64,000 nt of DNA from Cristatella mucedo. Taxonomy: Eukaryota > Bryozoa > Phylactolaemata > Cristatellidae. The stretch is taken from contig WPIO01000012.1 of assembly GCA_009760855.2 (NCBI GenBank), positions 4,546,001 to 4,610,000 of the forward strand, read 5' to 3'. Below, piece after piece: positions 1-13,300 of this stretch. Under the pieces are notes generated by a model, which was not told where the DNA came from, searched no databases, and saw only the letters and a program-made list of their open reading frames with translations. The translations under genes were made by a program, and so were the position numbers. The first letter of the stretch is position 1. Each line of letters starts with the position of its first letter.

Positions 1-1700
1 CAGAGATGAAGGTATAAGGTCTTCAGGAGACAAGCTCTTTTTGCTAGACCTTATTAAGGCAGCCACATCACAGGCAGAAACATCAGAAAATCTTTTAAGA
101 AAGGTCACAGGTTGAGGAACGCCGATTGCTTTGGTCGGAGGGGGCTTAATGGAGGCACGAATGTGCTCAATTTTTTCAGTAAAGAAGGCTGAAAACTTTT
201 CGGCTGAGCCCTTAATATCTGGGGAGTCAGACCTGGCAGCACTGGCCAGTAAATGGTTTACTGTCTTATAAATCTGTTTAGTGTCCGACTGGCAGGAATT
301 CAGTTTTCTAATGAAAAAAGAAGCCTGGCTTTTTTAAGCTTTCGTGTGTAAACACGAAGGAAGTCTTTAAAATTGACTAGGTCTGCCTCAGACCCCGATT
401 TCTTGAAACAACGTTCCAGCCTGTGCCTAACACGGCGCATCTTAAGGAGTTTTTTGTAAATTGAAAGGAATCTCGACGACTTTGAACACGGATAGAGCGA
501 ACGGGAGCATGCTTGTCAAGAGCACTCCTGAGTGTCATGTTCATCGCATCAGTGATGGTATCGAGGCTGCCGGTCGAGTCTGAATGCAGATCAAGAAGGC
601 CTGCATCACAAACAGTTTTCAAAAACTTTTCCATGTCAATGCTTTGTAAGTTACGTCGTTTGGCAAATTCGACATTGCCTTGTACGTACGAGGGAGCAGG
701 AAGAGTAAACGAGACCGAACAATGATCTGAGAGGGTCAGTGGGCACACCACAAAGTCAGTGGGGAGGACATCCTTAGTGATCACGAGATCTAGAATGTGG
801 CCACCGACGTGGGTGCTATGATTAACGTGTTGGGCCAAACCAAGATTCTCCAGACAGTCAAGAAATGAGGGGACCTGGATGTTGCTAGGGTTGTCAACGT
901 GAATATTGGAGTCTCCTACAATCAGTAGCGGCCTGTTATACACAAATATTTTAGCGAGGAACTCGGAAAACTCCTCTATAAACAAGTTTAGACAGCCAGA
1001 AGGAGGCCGGTATATCACAACGGTAAGAGGCATACAGACATACAGACAGCTACTGGAACAAGGCGTCATCCAGGTTTCGGTAAGCAGAAATGCATCTAGC
1101 TTCTCCTGGACCACCTGATCGCGGATAAGTAACCCCTTGGTTTTTAGCGAGCGGACATTTAGTAGGCGGAATTTAAGAGGCTGTCCAACAACTGGGCGAC
1201 GGCGATGAAGTGGCTCGTATTCTCTACCGTTTTCGTCCGGCCCGGCGGACGCTGGCTCTTCGAATTTGAATTGGACCTTGGTAACGGCCGTGGGACGACG
1301 TTTCACAACGTGCTTGGCTACAGCGGGTGGGCTACTACCGCAACAAGTACTATTTAGCGCTTTAAACTTACAAGTCGTAGGTTTGATAGCCGAGCTGTTG
1401 ATGGGGCGAACGCAGGATGCAGGTAGGTTCTCACTGGCCCGCCGGAGAAGGCCCGCCGGTAGGTATCGACTAATGGCGACATCGCATCTTATGTTAAGCA
1501 GGTCCTGTTTTGTGTAGCATATCCGAGGACAGCTCATAAATACTCACTGCGAAGATAGCAGCGGAATACCCGAAGGTATTACAGAGAAATCAAGTAAAGG
1601 TCCAAACCACGCTAGGAGTCGCCCGAGGCCGCTCTTTAGCGCGGGGAGGAACCTTGTGCCTTAGTAAGTCTCATGAACCTGCACACTTGCTAGCCAGTCG
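1..1700 (-). mobile_element. LINE-B non-LTR retrotransposon, 5' portion
   Basis: The element runs off the left edge. Read on the minus strand it has a short 5' leader (about 1700-1540), an endonuclease frame (1537-377), then a frame change near 370-320 into the linker that precedes reverse transcriptase in L2/CR1-type LINEs. The RT itself would lie outside the window. A decayed plus-strand relative at 10800-13480 has matching stretches, for example around 11745-11805, which defines the family. The host exon at 2243 places this element in an intron or upstream of the UBR gene. Confidence 0.85.
377..1537 (-). CDS. LINE-B ORF2 N-terminal part: AP-like endonuclease (EEP) domain
   Basis: A 386-residue open frame encodes the endonuclease/exonuclease/phosphatase-fold domain that nicks target DNA for target-primed reverse transcription. 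Visible family motifs are LLTETWM (about residue 150), VIYRPPSG (about 173), GDSNIHVD (about 208), HVGGHILDLVITKD (about 240) and the catalytic-type LSDH (about 268). The stretch between TETWM and VIYRPPSG is shorter than usual, which suggests an internal deletion removing part of the fold. The N-terminal 110 residues are not recognisable and may be leader read-through. After residue 386 the coding signal continues in another frame, so the copy is dead. Confidence 0.85.
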   Translation of the reverse strand: MSCPRICYTKQDLLNIRCDVAISRYLPAGLLRRASENLPASCVRPINSSAIKPTTCKFKALNSTCCGSSPPAVAKHVVKRRPTAVTKVQFKFEEPASAGPDENGREYEPLHRRRPVVGQPLKFRLLNVRSLKTKGLLIRDQVVQEKLDAFLLTETWMTPCSSSCLYVCMPLTVVIYRPPSGCLNLFIEEFSEFLAKIFVYNRPLLIVGDSNIHVDNPSNIQVPSFLDCLENLGLAQHVNHSTHVGGHILDLVITKDVLPTDFVVCPLTLSDHCSVSFTLPAPSYVQGNVEFAKRRNLQSIDMEKFLKTVCDAGLLDLHSDSTGSLDTITDAMNMTLRSALDKHAPVRSIRVQSRRDSFQFTKNSLRCAVLGTGWNVVSRNRGLRQT

Positions 1701-2242
1701 CCACTAGTGCCTAGTTTTTTTTTGGTTAACGATGGGCTATGCTAACTTCCTAATTGCTTTTGCTCACGTTTCAGTCTGCCGAATCATTATTTTAAGTCAG
1801 TGGTTCTCATGCAGAAAATTCTAGGGAATCTAGGCAATACTTCTTTTTTCTAACTGCTCTATTATAACTACTTTGTGATATTGGGATTATTGAACTCTTG
1901 AACTGGCTACTTGAAACGATAGATTGTTTTATTGCTTATTAGCTTTGAATAAACGAGATCGTGATCATTAAAAATGCTGCTAGTTGCATAGCACAAATTC
2001 CAAGCAAGAATAAATTGTGCTAATATTTAATTCTTCAAAGTAATACAGCACTTCCAAGTTAAAACATTGCATTTTTGACGTTTGTTGAAAAGTTGAGTTT
2101 ACATTTTCGCTCACAATTTTACTTAGCAATTACTTTCTAATGAATAGGTTGTACAAGGCATTTAACCAGTTATTTACCTACTTGACCATTAGTGACAGAT
2201 TTAAGGATCAGATGACAGCTATTACATTTCTCTTTTACACAG
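1701..2242. other. AT-rich stretch upstream of the first UBR exon
   Basis: No coding potential or recognisable repeat is seen apart from AT-rich DNA. The last bases form a pyrimidine tract and AG acceptor just before 2243. Confidence 0.5.
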
Positions 2243-2322
2243 AAAAGAAGCAAATTTGGCTAAGAATGAAGAAATTGCCACATCAAAAGGAAAGTTATTA
2301 GCTCTAGTCATTCAAATATTAG
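2243..2322 (+). CDS. UBR-like gene exon a
   Basis: The acceptor is ttttacacag and the donor is G|gtaagt. The exon contributes one base, 26 codons and one base, ending LLALVIQIL plus the first base of Gly. That phase fits the next exon at 7659 exactly. The following 5.3-kb intron carries two LINE fragments and an LTR element. Confidence 0.75.
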
Positions 2323-4339
2323 GTAAGTTTCTTACTTTACGTCACAAGTGGCCCATTCAAAAAATAGTTTATTAAGCATTCTAGCGTTTTAAGAGAAATA
2401 ATGTTTCCATTAATTTCAAATATCTTGATCACTCTACTTGCAATGCTAATGCAGGTACATCAATTCACTCTCGCCTCTCAACTAAATGCTTAATTTAAAT
2501 TAGTGTTACATCAAATGCATAGTTATATTTAAAATATATAATGTAATGCAGTGTATCTCTATCTATAGCTTCACGAGGCGAGAAAGATATTATGGGTGTT
2601 AGGCAGGGGGGTTTAGACAGCCCATCCACAGAATAAGCTGCCTTCAGTAGGCATTTGGTAGCCCAGAGACTGTGTTACCATTGGAATAGCTCAAAAAAAG
2701 GTATTTAAATTTTTTTTGCTGATACTTTACATTTTCAACACTGAGAGCTAGTTCGTGAATTATTGTTTTGAGGCAACAGAGTCGTGTTTCTAGTCAAGGG
2801 TAAAAAGCATGTAGTGAGGCCTGCTCTTAAGGTCGTATATCTTTTTTTCACTCAGTCGCCGCCTATGCATGATTCTAACCGAGTTACAGGGCACGGCTAA
2901 TTCCAGCCAGGCTCTGCCATTGTGCAGGTCGAGCAGCTGCTCCCATGCAGTTGAGCTGGGGTAAGACGAGCGGCCGTCTGTTTAGACCTCTTTATAATAT
3001 CACATGAACCGCCAACAACAGGGGACTTAAGCAAGTCTAAAGGGGGGGATGCAACGCAAGGTAAACTATAGGGGCTCAAGACAAAGGAGCAAGCTTGAAC
3101 AAAGGTGTTAGTTGTTTACTCGGCTCCCACAGTCCAGCCGTTGGTGCCGACTCAGTTCCAACAGCACGAGCCTATGCTTTACAAGATCCCGCTAGCTTAA
3201 TAACCGATTGAGTTGACGTCTACCACAGTCGAGAACTTCGGCCGAAAGACGCCAACTCACTGGGGAAGGGGAACAACGAACAAGCTACTAAGTGAGTGCA
3301 TGATATACAAGTCGCAACTACGAGCTTGCTATCTAGCTCAGTTCGGGCCTTGGACACTCGTAGCCTTGAGTCGGTGGCTGCATAGTCGGAGCATGCCATC
3401 CAAGTGCAAAATTCGATGAGACCAGGAGCCTCTAAAACCACGAACGGTTCGACCAACTTCCCTTACCAAAGAGCCCCGGCGAAATCTAGTGATCGCACAT
3501 CTCCCCATACCCATAGGTCATATTCCGGCGTAGCCTGTGATCTTGCAGCCGTCCTGTCCCCTGCCATCAGAATCTAGCCTGGGAACGGAATTATAACTGA
3601 AGCAAACCAATAACAAATATGGAAATGTATACAAAAACATGGCTGTAATCAATCTGTAACTCCGAAAGCCACAACGATTTTGTGGGTGTTATGCAATAGT
3701 GTTTTCCATAGCTTGCTCACAGCATAATTTGCTTTCGGTATGCATTCGGTAGCCAACAGACTTCATGCCAACGAAAAGAAAGCAACAAAACGAAAGTGGG
3801 AAGCATAGCCAATTGACGAGAGCAGTTGAGGTGGTGAATGGCAAGGAAGTAGGGGTTTCAAATCATGAAAGCAAGTTCCACAGTCTAGGACCTGCAGAAC
3901 TAAAGCTTCTGTCGTCAAATGTCTTTAAGCTGATTCATTTAACAACTAATTGATCGCCCATACATGACCTAAAGGTATGATGAGGCTAACATAGGCACAG
4001 CAGTCGAGCTAGGTATGAAGGAGCCGAACCATCGCAGGCTTTGTTTATCAGCTTAAAAACTTTGCTTGTTATCTGTTGATCAACTGGCAGCTATCCTTAT
4101 CTCTCTTAGTAAGGGATATGTGTAGTCAAACTTCTAATAATTTTCGTGCTGACACTGTGCAGGCTGCCACTAACCACATTTGCATGCTGACCCTGTGCAT
4201 GTCACCCCTAACCATATTATTCATTTCGTTTATTTTTTTCAAGCATGATTTTACTTACCATTCAATGGCATTTCACTTTATAGCAAATGTAAAACGCCTA
4301 GAGAGAGATTAAGTTCTCTGAGGGCGCTTTATCAAGTGA

Positions 4340-4372
<33 letters not shown>

Positions 4373-7300
4373 ATTGAACATTTGCCGTGCAACAAGATTC
4401 ATAGCAAATTGCAGTGGTCTACTGTCTTGTTGGTAGCCCTGCCAAAAGAGAATTACGATCTGACATGATGGCTAGCTGTTGAAGCAATCTTCTGATTCTG
4501 AATACAGTTTTTAAAATGTAGGAAGACTTCAAAAAATACACCCAAATTTGTTGAGTTTGGTGATGGTTACACAACGAAATCTCCAATATGCAGAGCCAAG
4601 CCTTCTAATCCAGCCACGTGCTTGGTTTATCAGTTGCTGCAGCAGATTCCAACGCTTTAAATGACAATTACAGCTGACTATCGTAAGTATAAAAGTGATA
4701 TCGCATTCAATCAGGCCTTAAACACAGTTTTTCCAGACCTTGAGTATAAATGGAGAACAGCAAATAACCGAGACGGATGCCTCTGGTTACGGGTCTCAAG
4801 GATGGGACCAGACGTCAAACAACTCTGAAAACGATCAGACAAGGATGATTGAAACCATCATCACCAAACTTTGCAATTGGCAGCTTTCATAGTGGCTCCA
4901 ATAGTCCGTATTCCAAAATTACCAAAGCTGTAGCTGTATTTATAACCTTAGTGACAACAGCTCTGGGACATAAAACAGAGTGAAGTCTGTCTACTTACAG
5001 CTATGTTACGTTGCTATAGTTCTGGCTTGTGTAGACAGGGATATCAGATTTAAATTGATCCATGCAGTTGTGACTTCCTGTCTTGGCTTCTGTAACTCAC
5101 TGCTTGCTGGTCTACTAGCCTCCGTAGTCATCGGCTCACAGCTATTGCAAAGTTCAGCAGCTAATCTTGCTCGTCGTGAGCTTCGAAGTTGCCACATCAC
5201 ACCCCCTCTCGCCGATCCACTGTGGCTTCCAGTCAAGCAATACATTCAATTTAAGGTTTTTTCACTTACTTTTCGGTCGTTTTAGTGTTTGGCTTTAGCC
5301 TACCTATCAGATCTTCTCCCTCCATCAGGCTATGCTTCATAACAAGCACTTTTTGGAAAATGTGTTTATCCATATGTTCGAGAAATTACAAATTATTTTG
5401 ATACCATGCCCTTTTTTGAATGCTCCTAAACATGGAACAAACTCCCAACTCGAATCGTGGAAACTCCTGATTTTTTCACGTTAAAAATAAAACTACAAAC
5501 ATGGATATTTATTGCATTATTTTACAGGTCCTTGTGATTCGTCATATATGAATTTAAGCTTGCTTGCATAATGCCTACTGCCATTAACCGATCTTGCGTG
5601 CTGATCCTGTAACTTGAGTTATCGTCGTGAACGGCACTGAACGCAAACCTAAGAGCATCACCACAGGTTTATTTCACCTGCACACGGAGCAGAGTGAAGC
5701 ACGACTCTCCTTACCCTCTAGCCCTCTGCAGTTCCCGACTCATTTGTCATAACAATCACCTATAGCAGGTCCGGCTGCCTACCACATAGATTGTCACAGC
5801 CCACTCCTACAACGATCAGGGGCAGTGTCATCATTTAAATGAAACAATATGCCCTCCTGATCAGATCATTTAATGACATAACCAGAGCATCAAGCAGCTG
5901 TTCTTCTACACTGCTTTGACGAGAAGGCTAAACATGAGCACATAGCCCTCATTGCACTCCAGTGGTCTCTGGCCACATCTTAGCCAATGCGGTCGCCCTT
6001 GCTCGTCGGCTCTTGCCATACTACCAGTGTGCATCGAAGTGTTTGGCGATTCAATTCAAGGAGTTCATTGGCGATCGGTACTGGTCCAATGTCCGGTCCT
6101 TTAATTATGAGGCTAAGTAACTGCTTCTTAGAGGAGGCAGGCGACAGCACGGCCTACGGAAACAAGCCGGCTGTGTTCGACATTTGCCTACATTCGTTGC
6201 CAGACCACATTTCTCCACTGCTGGCGTCTCATTGGGCAGTGCTGTCTCGCAGCTCTATGGTGCATCCCACAACCCCAACACTTAGCAAGCCACAGCTGCC
6301 TCTCTAGGCGTCACCTCTGAGGCTGTGGTCGCAGCTGCCAAAATTTCGGCGACGACCTCCTCGTCCTCGGGCGCCACTGCTGCAGCGTTTCCGATCTGGG
6401 CCTCGCCTCCTACCTGCTTGGCGTCACAACCGAATTGCGTCGCCGATGAGTCTCCGACCTGCACCTCATCTCCGACTTGCTCCGAGTCATAACCCACCGG
6501 TTCCTCTCATGCCGACTTCACCTTCACGGCTTTTGCTACATCTCAGATAGTAGCCTCATTGCACATCATCGGTGCCTGGCAAACCATCACAGCCTGGATC
6601 GCTGTCACCAAGTTCCACACGGTAGCATCCTGGTAAACCGTTGTCACCCGGAACACCGTCGGCCATTGCTGACATTGCTTCTATTCCCCCTTGTCACCAC
6701 CCTCTCTCCGCAGGCATTTGCTAACTCAGTACTCAGCAGTCGAGCTTTGCCTACGGGGCTAGCCAGTGCTGTTACCAGAGCCTCGCGAAGATGACTGCAG
6801 TCATCCTTGATTGCTTTCGGCATGTAAGAGTACACATATAAACAGTTTCCTTCCAGAAAGAGAGGCAAATACTTGTGCCAGACTCTCGAATTGACACCCC
6901 ACAGCTCGATCCTCAGCTCCGAGTCACGAAGCCACATTGCGAAGTCATAATGGTCTTGAAATGCTCGAGCAGGATTATGGTAGGCCACTGCCGACGCCGG
7001 AAATAGCTTGTAGTCTGTAGCTTGAGTTACCGTCGCGAACGGTACAGAACGCAAGCCGACAAGCAACACCACAGATTTATTTCACCTGCACACGGAGCAA
7101 GGCGAAGTACGACTATCCTTGCCCCTCTTGCCCACCTAAGTCCCTAAGGCATCGGTCATAACAATCACCAATAGCACATCCCGGCTGCCTACCACTTCGT
7201 GTGTCATAGCCAACTCCTATCACGATCAGGGGCAGTGTCATCATTTAAATGAAACCACAGACGCTACGCATGTCACCCCTATTGAATCATCTTTTTCATT

Positions 7301-10300
7301 ATCGGGCTTGATATGACTAACCATTTGTTAGTTTCTCTTTTGCAGCCAATTGAAGTTCCTGTAAGTAGACTAAGTTTTTCAGAGGCACTATATCAAATGC
7401 ATTATTTTTATCATCACCTATATGCTATTTTAAAGGTATATAACTAAAGAAATATTATCTTTCACCTGCTAGCTGCATCATAAATAGAATGAGGTTGGTT
7501 AACTAATTAATAATGATGATTTTGCTAATAAACGATGGATTAATTTTGCCAGCCACAGCCTTTCAGGGTTGCACTTTAATGCAAGGGTGACTATACAATT
7601 GACTTTTACTGAGCACAAAATGATCCATGTTTGTTTGCAAATTAACGTTGTTTCTTAGGTGAGAGATGCAAGCCAGGAGTAGCAGAGAACTTCAGTCACC
7701 GTGAAGCACTGAGGCATCAACTGATTCAAACTCTTGCTGTCGGTCCGATTGAATGCAACGGACAGACTTATCCTTTTCCGTATCATGTGGGTAGTGCCAT
7801 CTCTTTTTATTTTACTCATGCAATTGCATACGGAAAGCTTAATAAACGTAAATTAGTCTGTGGATAAATTCATACTTTTTTGAGTAATTTTTTTATTTTT
7901 TTCATTAACCTGCTAATTAATTCGTTTTCTTATCGGTGCACATAGGAGAACTATGCGGTTGCAATGGACGTGTTCGGTGAAGTCTCAAGGCCATTGATAA
8001 AGCACGGAAAGGAGTTTGTCGAATTAAAGCCGGATCTATTTCGCGAAGTAAATCCATTATGGTTTGCCTACTCTGAAGGTCATAAGTATCGTGTAAGCCA
8101 TCATTGCTTAAATGCCTGAATTTTTATCCACAGCTTCAGATGTTAAATGAATCAATTTCATACTAATTACACTTATAGCTTGCACCGAGAATTTGTATTG
8201 AGCTATTTTTTCTGAAAGATAATGTGTTTTTTTAATTTAATTGCAATCGATTCAGTTAGCTAGTTTTACAGACTCTGTGCTTTCCTTAAGCTCCTTATGA
8301 ATAAATTAGTATCACTAGGTTAATTGCAATCTCTATTGGAAATGTATTTATTACCGGACCATATTTCATGTTATAAAATCAAACTGTTCGTTCAAATTGC
8401 CATATTTCATTATTGCTAGTAAAATAAAATAGCCCTGAGGCGTTGAACTCACATTTATTCGATTGTGTGCTAAGCAATGCAATTTAAAAGTTTGCCCAAT
8501 AGGCTTTTTTGCAAGTCCTTAACAAGTTTGTATATTGAGTATGAGTTGAGTGAGCATTGGTATGTTATTATGAAAGTGTATTGTGAAAAATACAACGTAC
8601 TCCGACGTATGAAAGCAGCATTCTATGTTCTCACGGCAAAACCTGTTTTGTTTTCCTGAAAGAGCCAATAAAAAGAGCTTGTTATTTATTAGGCGATCAT
8701 GAAAATAGCCATTAAATATATGTTCAAGTAATACAATTGAAAATGCAAGTGACTCTACAAACTCTTCTGTAACCAACTTTGTTTGTCAAAATATGAGAAG
8801 TAGTAGTTATGACAGGGGTTCTAACAAGTAATTACTCTATAGTGATACTTGGAATAGGTTGCTGGGCTCAAACGTGAGACATTAATCGTTGAGGGCCATC
8901 TCCTTATCTCCACGTTACAATGGATGGCCCTACATTCGGATAAGAAATTTCCAGATTTTCATTAATAGCTATCATATGGAATTAAAACATTTTATTTGAA
9001 AACGTATTATTTATTGCATTAAAGGTTTTGCATAGGGTCTCAGCTGTATGAGAAGAAAATGAGTAGGTTTCCTATCACTCTATCATGCCTAGTTTAAAGG
9101 TTCTTTTCCCCAGTGCTTGTGTAGCTGCTTTGCTAAGAGACTATACAATGATCGCTAATACCTTGAAACGCATAGGTCACTTATGTCGTACCGAGCCTTC
9201 TCCCTGCACTATAGAGTGACCTTAGGCGACTCCTACCTTGGTGTTAACCTTTACCTCGTTTTTCCGTGAGAATAGTAATAATAATGCACTTGATAATGCA
9301 CCCTCAGAGAACTTAATCTCTCTCTAGCCGCTTTACATTTGCTGCAAAGTGAAATGCAATTGAATGGTAAGTAAAATCATGCTTGATAAACAACGCAAAA
9401 TGAATAATATGGTATAGGTGACATGTACAGAGTCAGCATGCAAATGTGGTTAGTGGCAGCATGCACAGTGTCAGCACGCATTAGCACATCTACGACGAGT
9501 CACAAGGACCCACTAAATGCTAAATAGGTGTGTTTTTAGGTTCCTTTTAAATGTGGTCAGGTCAGGGGATGTTCTGACGCAGGTCGGGATGGAGTTCAAG
9601 GCTCGAGGAGCATACGAATTAAATGCACGGTCTCCAAAGGATTTAAGGTTTGTACGAGGTATTTCTAGACTGTTGGATTCCGTAAAGCGGTTGGTACGAT
9701 GCTTGGCATTATGTGGTAGTTTATCTGAGAGATAGGCTGGAGCCATAGAATGAAGGGACCTAAAAGTGAGCGACCAAACCTTGAAGTCAATCCGTTGCTT
9801 GACTGATGGCCAGTGCAGGTCGGGGGAGAAGTGGTGTACTGTGGACACTGCGAAGCTCACGACAGACAAGCCTAGCTGTGGAGTTTTGCACCAGCTGCAA
9901 TCGCCTTATTGCACATGCCGGTAGGCCAGTAAGCAGTGAGTTGCAAAAGTCGAGACCGGATGTCAGGAATGCATGGACGAACTTGGACGTAGTATCCTTA
10001 TCTTAACAAGCCCGAATTTTAGCAATGTTATAAAGCTCAAGATAGGCAGATTTTACTGTGGAGCTGATATGGTCGTCTAACGAGAGGTCGCTTTGGATAA
10101 TGACACCTAGATTTCGAGTTGATTAAACTGGTGATATGCTGGCTGAGCCAATTTTGAGAGTCAGCCTTTCCAATTCTGAATTACACTGGGTTTGCCCATT
10201 ACTAGTAAGTTAGTTTTATCATCATTTAGTTGTAGAAAATTTGCTGTCATCCCTGGGCGGATGTCATCAATGCATGCAGCAAGTGAGTTAAGAGAATTTG

Positions 10301-13300
10301 AGGTGGTCGAAGGCTGAGAGGGATCAAAGCAAAGCTACAACTGAGTATCATTCGCATGGAAGTGAAAGCCTAGATTGTGCTTGGCAATCACATCAGCAAG
10401 AGGGAGAGTATAACCCGTGAAAAGAACCGGACTAGCACGGAGCCCTGAGGCACTCCATATTTCAGAGGTACCTCAGATGATCTTTGTCCATTCACGTCAG
10501 TACTCTGGAGTCTCCCACTGAGATAGGACCTGAACCACTGCAGAGCAGTGCCAGTGACGCCCAGGCGAGATGAGAGGCGCTCTAGAAGAACTTTGTGATC
10601 CATGGTATCAAAAGCTGCCGAAAGATCGAGCAAAATAAGCAGAGACACTGTACCCATGTCTGCATTCCTAAGTAGGTCGTCGTATACCCGATGCAATGCT
10701 GACTCTGTGGAGTGATTAGCTCTAAAGCCAGACTGGAACTTACGAGCAAGGTGTGACGCTTTGATATATATGTTTTCAGCTGGTCATCTTTCATCGACAT
10801 CTTTCAGGCTGTCTAAACTCGTTTACAGAGGGGTTATTGGAGTTCCTCGATACAGTATTTGCGTGGGATAGACCGTTATTGTTTGCTTAAGATATCAATA
10901 TTCATTCTGACAACCCTGTCAACATCCAGGTCTGCTCTTTTCTTGATGGCCTAGAGAATGTGATTTTGGTCCAGTAGATTGGTAATGCAGCTCACGTCTG
11001 TTGCCATATTCTAGATCTCGTGGTCGCTAAGGATGTCTTCCACATTAACCGTGTGGTGTGCTCCTTGAACCTCTCGGATCCTCGTTTGGTCTCGGTTACT
11101 ATCCCTGCTTCCTTGCACATACCTGGTAATGTTGAACTAGTTCAGCGGCTTAACGTAAGAAGCATTGACGTAGGCACATTTTCTGAAATCTGCTTGTGAT
11201 GCATCTCTCCTTAATCTACACCCGGAATCTACCGACAGCCTCGACTCCCTCACTGATGCAGTGAACATCACACTTATATTGCTCATGACAAGCATGCTTC
11301 CCTTCATTTTTTCCTTGTGCAGAATTACTGAGAATCCTTTCAATTTACCAAAAATTTCGAATCATTTGCAATTGTATCGGCTATCTTGAACTTTGTTCTA
11401 AGAAGTCTGGGTCTGACGCAGATCTAGTCAATTTAAAAAACTTCCTTAGTATTTACAGACGGAAGTTTTGAAAAAAGCCAGACCTTTTCACCTCAATTGA
11501 AAACTGAACTCCTGCCTGTCGGACCTATAGCAGCCGTATAGGGCAGTATACAATTTACTAGCAAATGCTAAAAGGTGTGACTCCACAAATATTGCCGGCT
11601 CAGCCGAAGAGTCTTCACCCTTTCTTAATAAGAAAATGTGCACATTCATGCCTCTATAGTTATCCTCCGAGTAAAGCAATTGTGAATTCAACCAGTGATC
11701 TTCCTTAAAAGACTTTCCAATATATCTGCATGCCATGTGGCTACCTTAACAAGGTCTAGTAAAAAGAGCTCGTCTCCTGAAGACCATATACCATAATCTC
11801 TGTGGTCTTCGATAGCAGGCCAACTAAGCCGCCATAACCGAGATTTTTAATGATCCTTTGGAAACACGAGTCGTAACCAAGTCCTTCAAATCGGCAATCG
11901 TTGTCAGATACCTGAAAAGCCAGGATTATACACAGAGATCCCTGCTAACCATCACCCAGTTTCCCTTCTCTCTTTCCTGTCAAAAATTCTTACAAAAATT
12001 ACTGCTAAGCAGCTAGTTGCACGTATTAAAAACACGAAGGTTGCTGAAACATTTCAATCAGGGTTCAACATAAAGCACTTAACTGAAACTAATTTCCTCC
12101 GAGTAAATAATGATATTCTACGTGGCAACGATGACGAGAATGACACTACCCTAGATCTGCTAGATATATTGGCTGTATTAAATACCGTCGGTCACAATGT
12201 CCTACTTGAATAATTGAGAACAACGATCGGTCTGGCAGACGAAGCACTGGCACTGGTCTAATCGAACTTGTCCGAGCATGTTCAATCCGTTTCTTGTGAG
12301 GGTTTAATTGGTGAGCCGTGATGGCACACTAGGTAAGGTGGTTGCTTTCACGACCTCGGTCCCGAGGCCGTGGGTTCGATTCCTGCAGTGGGCGATCCTT
12401 ATTCGCCACTGCGAGCGGTGGTGATAGCCGTAAAGGCTCTTCTGTCGCTATACAAAAAGAGGCTGTTTAATCAGCTAAGATTTTTTTTTAAAGACGGGTC
12501 ACTTGTTGGCTCTATCAGAGGTCCACCCTTGGTCCCTTGCTGTTCTCCATTTGTACTCTAACTCTGGGAAAGCTATTTAGGTGCCACGAACCGCATATCG
12601 CTTATATTCGGAAGATAGTCAACTGTATTTCTAGTTCAAACCTTAGGATTCTCCTGAAACAACAACTAAAATGAATGCCATCTATGCGGACTTTAAATCC
12701 TAAATGTCAGACAACATTTTAAAATTAAAGAACGATTAAAACGAACTGTTGCTCATTAGAAAGCCACAGCCTTCGGTTGATGGAAAGGCTTTGATCTTTA
12801 ACTAGGTGAAGCATTTTAGCTAATCGTCACCATCTTCAAGTAACTTAGGAGTCGTTTTGGACCGCTGCCTAAATTATTAAAAGCTCTATACAGAAGACTG
12901 CTTCAATATTTTGTAATCACGCTCGATCAATACATAAGATTAGTTCCTCTATTTCACAGTGGCTTGCACACAATTTAACTAACTCTTTAGTTCGTTTTCG
13001 GCTTGATTATTGTAATTTCCTATTGGCTGGGCCAACCAATAAAGGAACTAGGCCACTGGTGATAGCTACGAATATGACTGCAAGGCTAGTTTATAAGGTC
13101 CAAAAGGTTTGACCACGTGTCTCGTTTGCTAAAATTGCTAAAAGAATACGGACCTTGTTGAGCTGACTCACGAGGCCAGCCATGGCTTGGCTCTTCTAAA
13201 CATGGCTGAAATGCAGCAACAGTTTCAGCCTTGTCGTACCCTCAGGTCGTGTATAGAAAATAAATTAGCTGTTCCGTTTTTTCCCTTAAAGACCGTTGGC

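Larger units (their letters stand above)
5608..7257 (-). mobile_element. Short LTR retrotransposon with two LTRs and gag only
   Basis: Direct repeats 5608-5846 and 7016-7257 bound a 1.17-kb interior. Both start TGTA and end near gaaac(c)a, giving TG...CA termini. Read on the minus strand the interior encodes a gag-like protein and an acidic repeat region, but no protease, RT or integrase. It is therefore a non-autonomous element that would rely on a relative's enzymes. A purine-rich patch lies just inside the 3' LTR (minus-strand sense). It sits inside an older LINE-A copy. No clean target duplication is visible. Confidence 0.75.

Noticed and set aside
7340-7365. cag|ccaattgaagttcct|gtaagt as a host micro-exon
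   Set aside because: The position corresponds to the LINE-A 3' UTR (ttgcagcaaatg in other copies), so the splice-like bases are coincidental.
12300-12400. Possible functional tRNA-Leu/Ser gene
   Set aside because: No acceptor-stem pairing is evident, and the same head plus non-tRNA body recurs at 53378, so it is a SINE.
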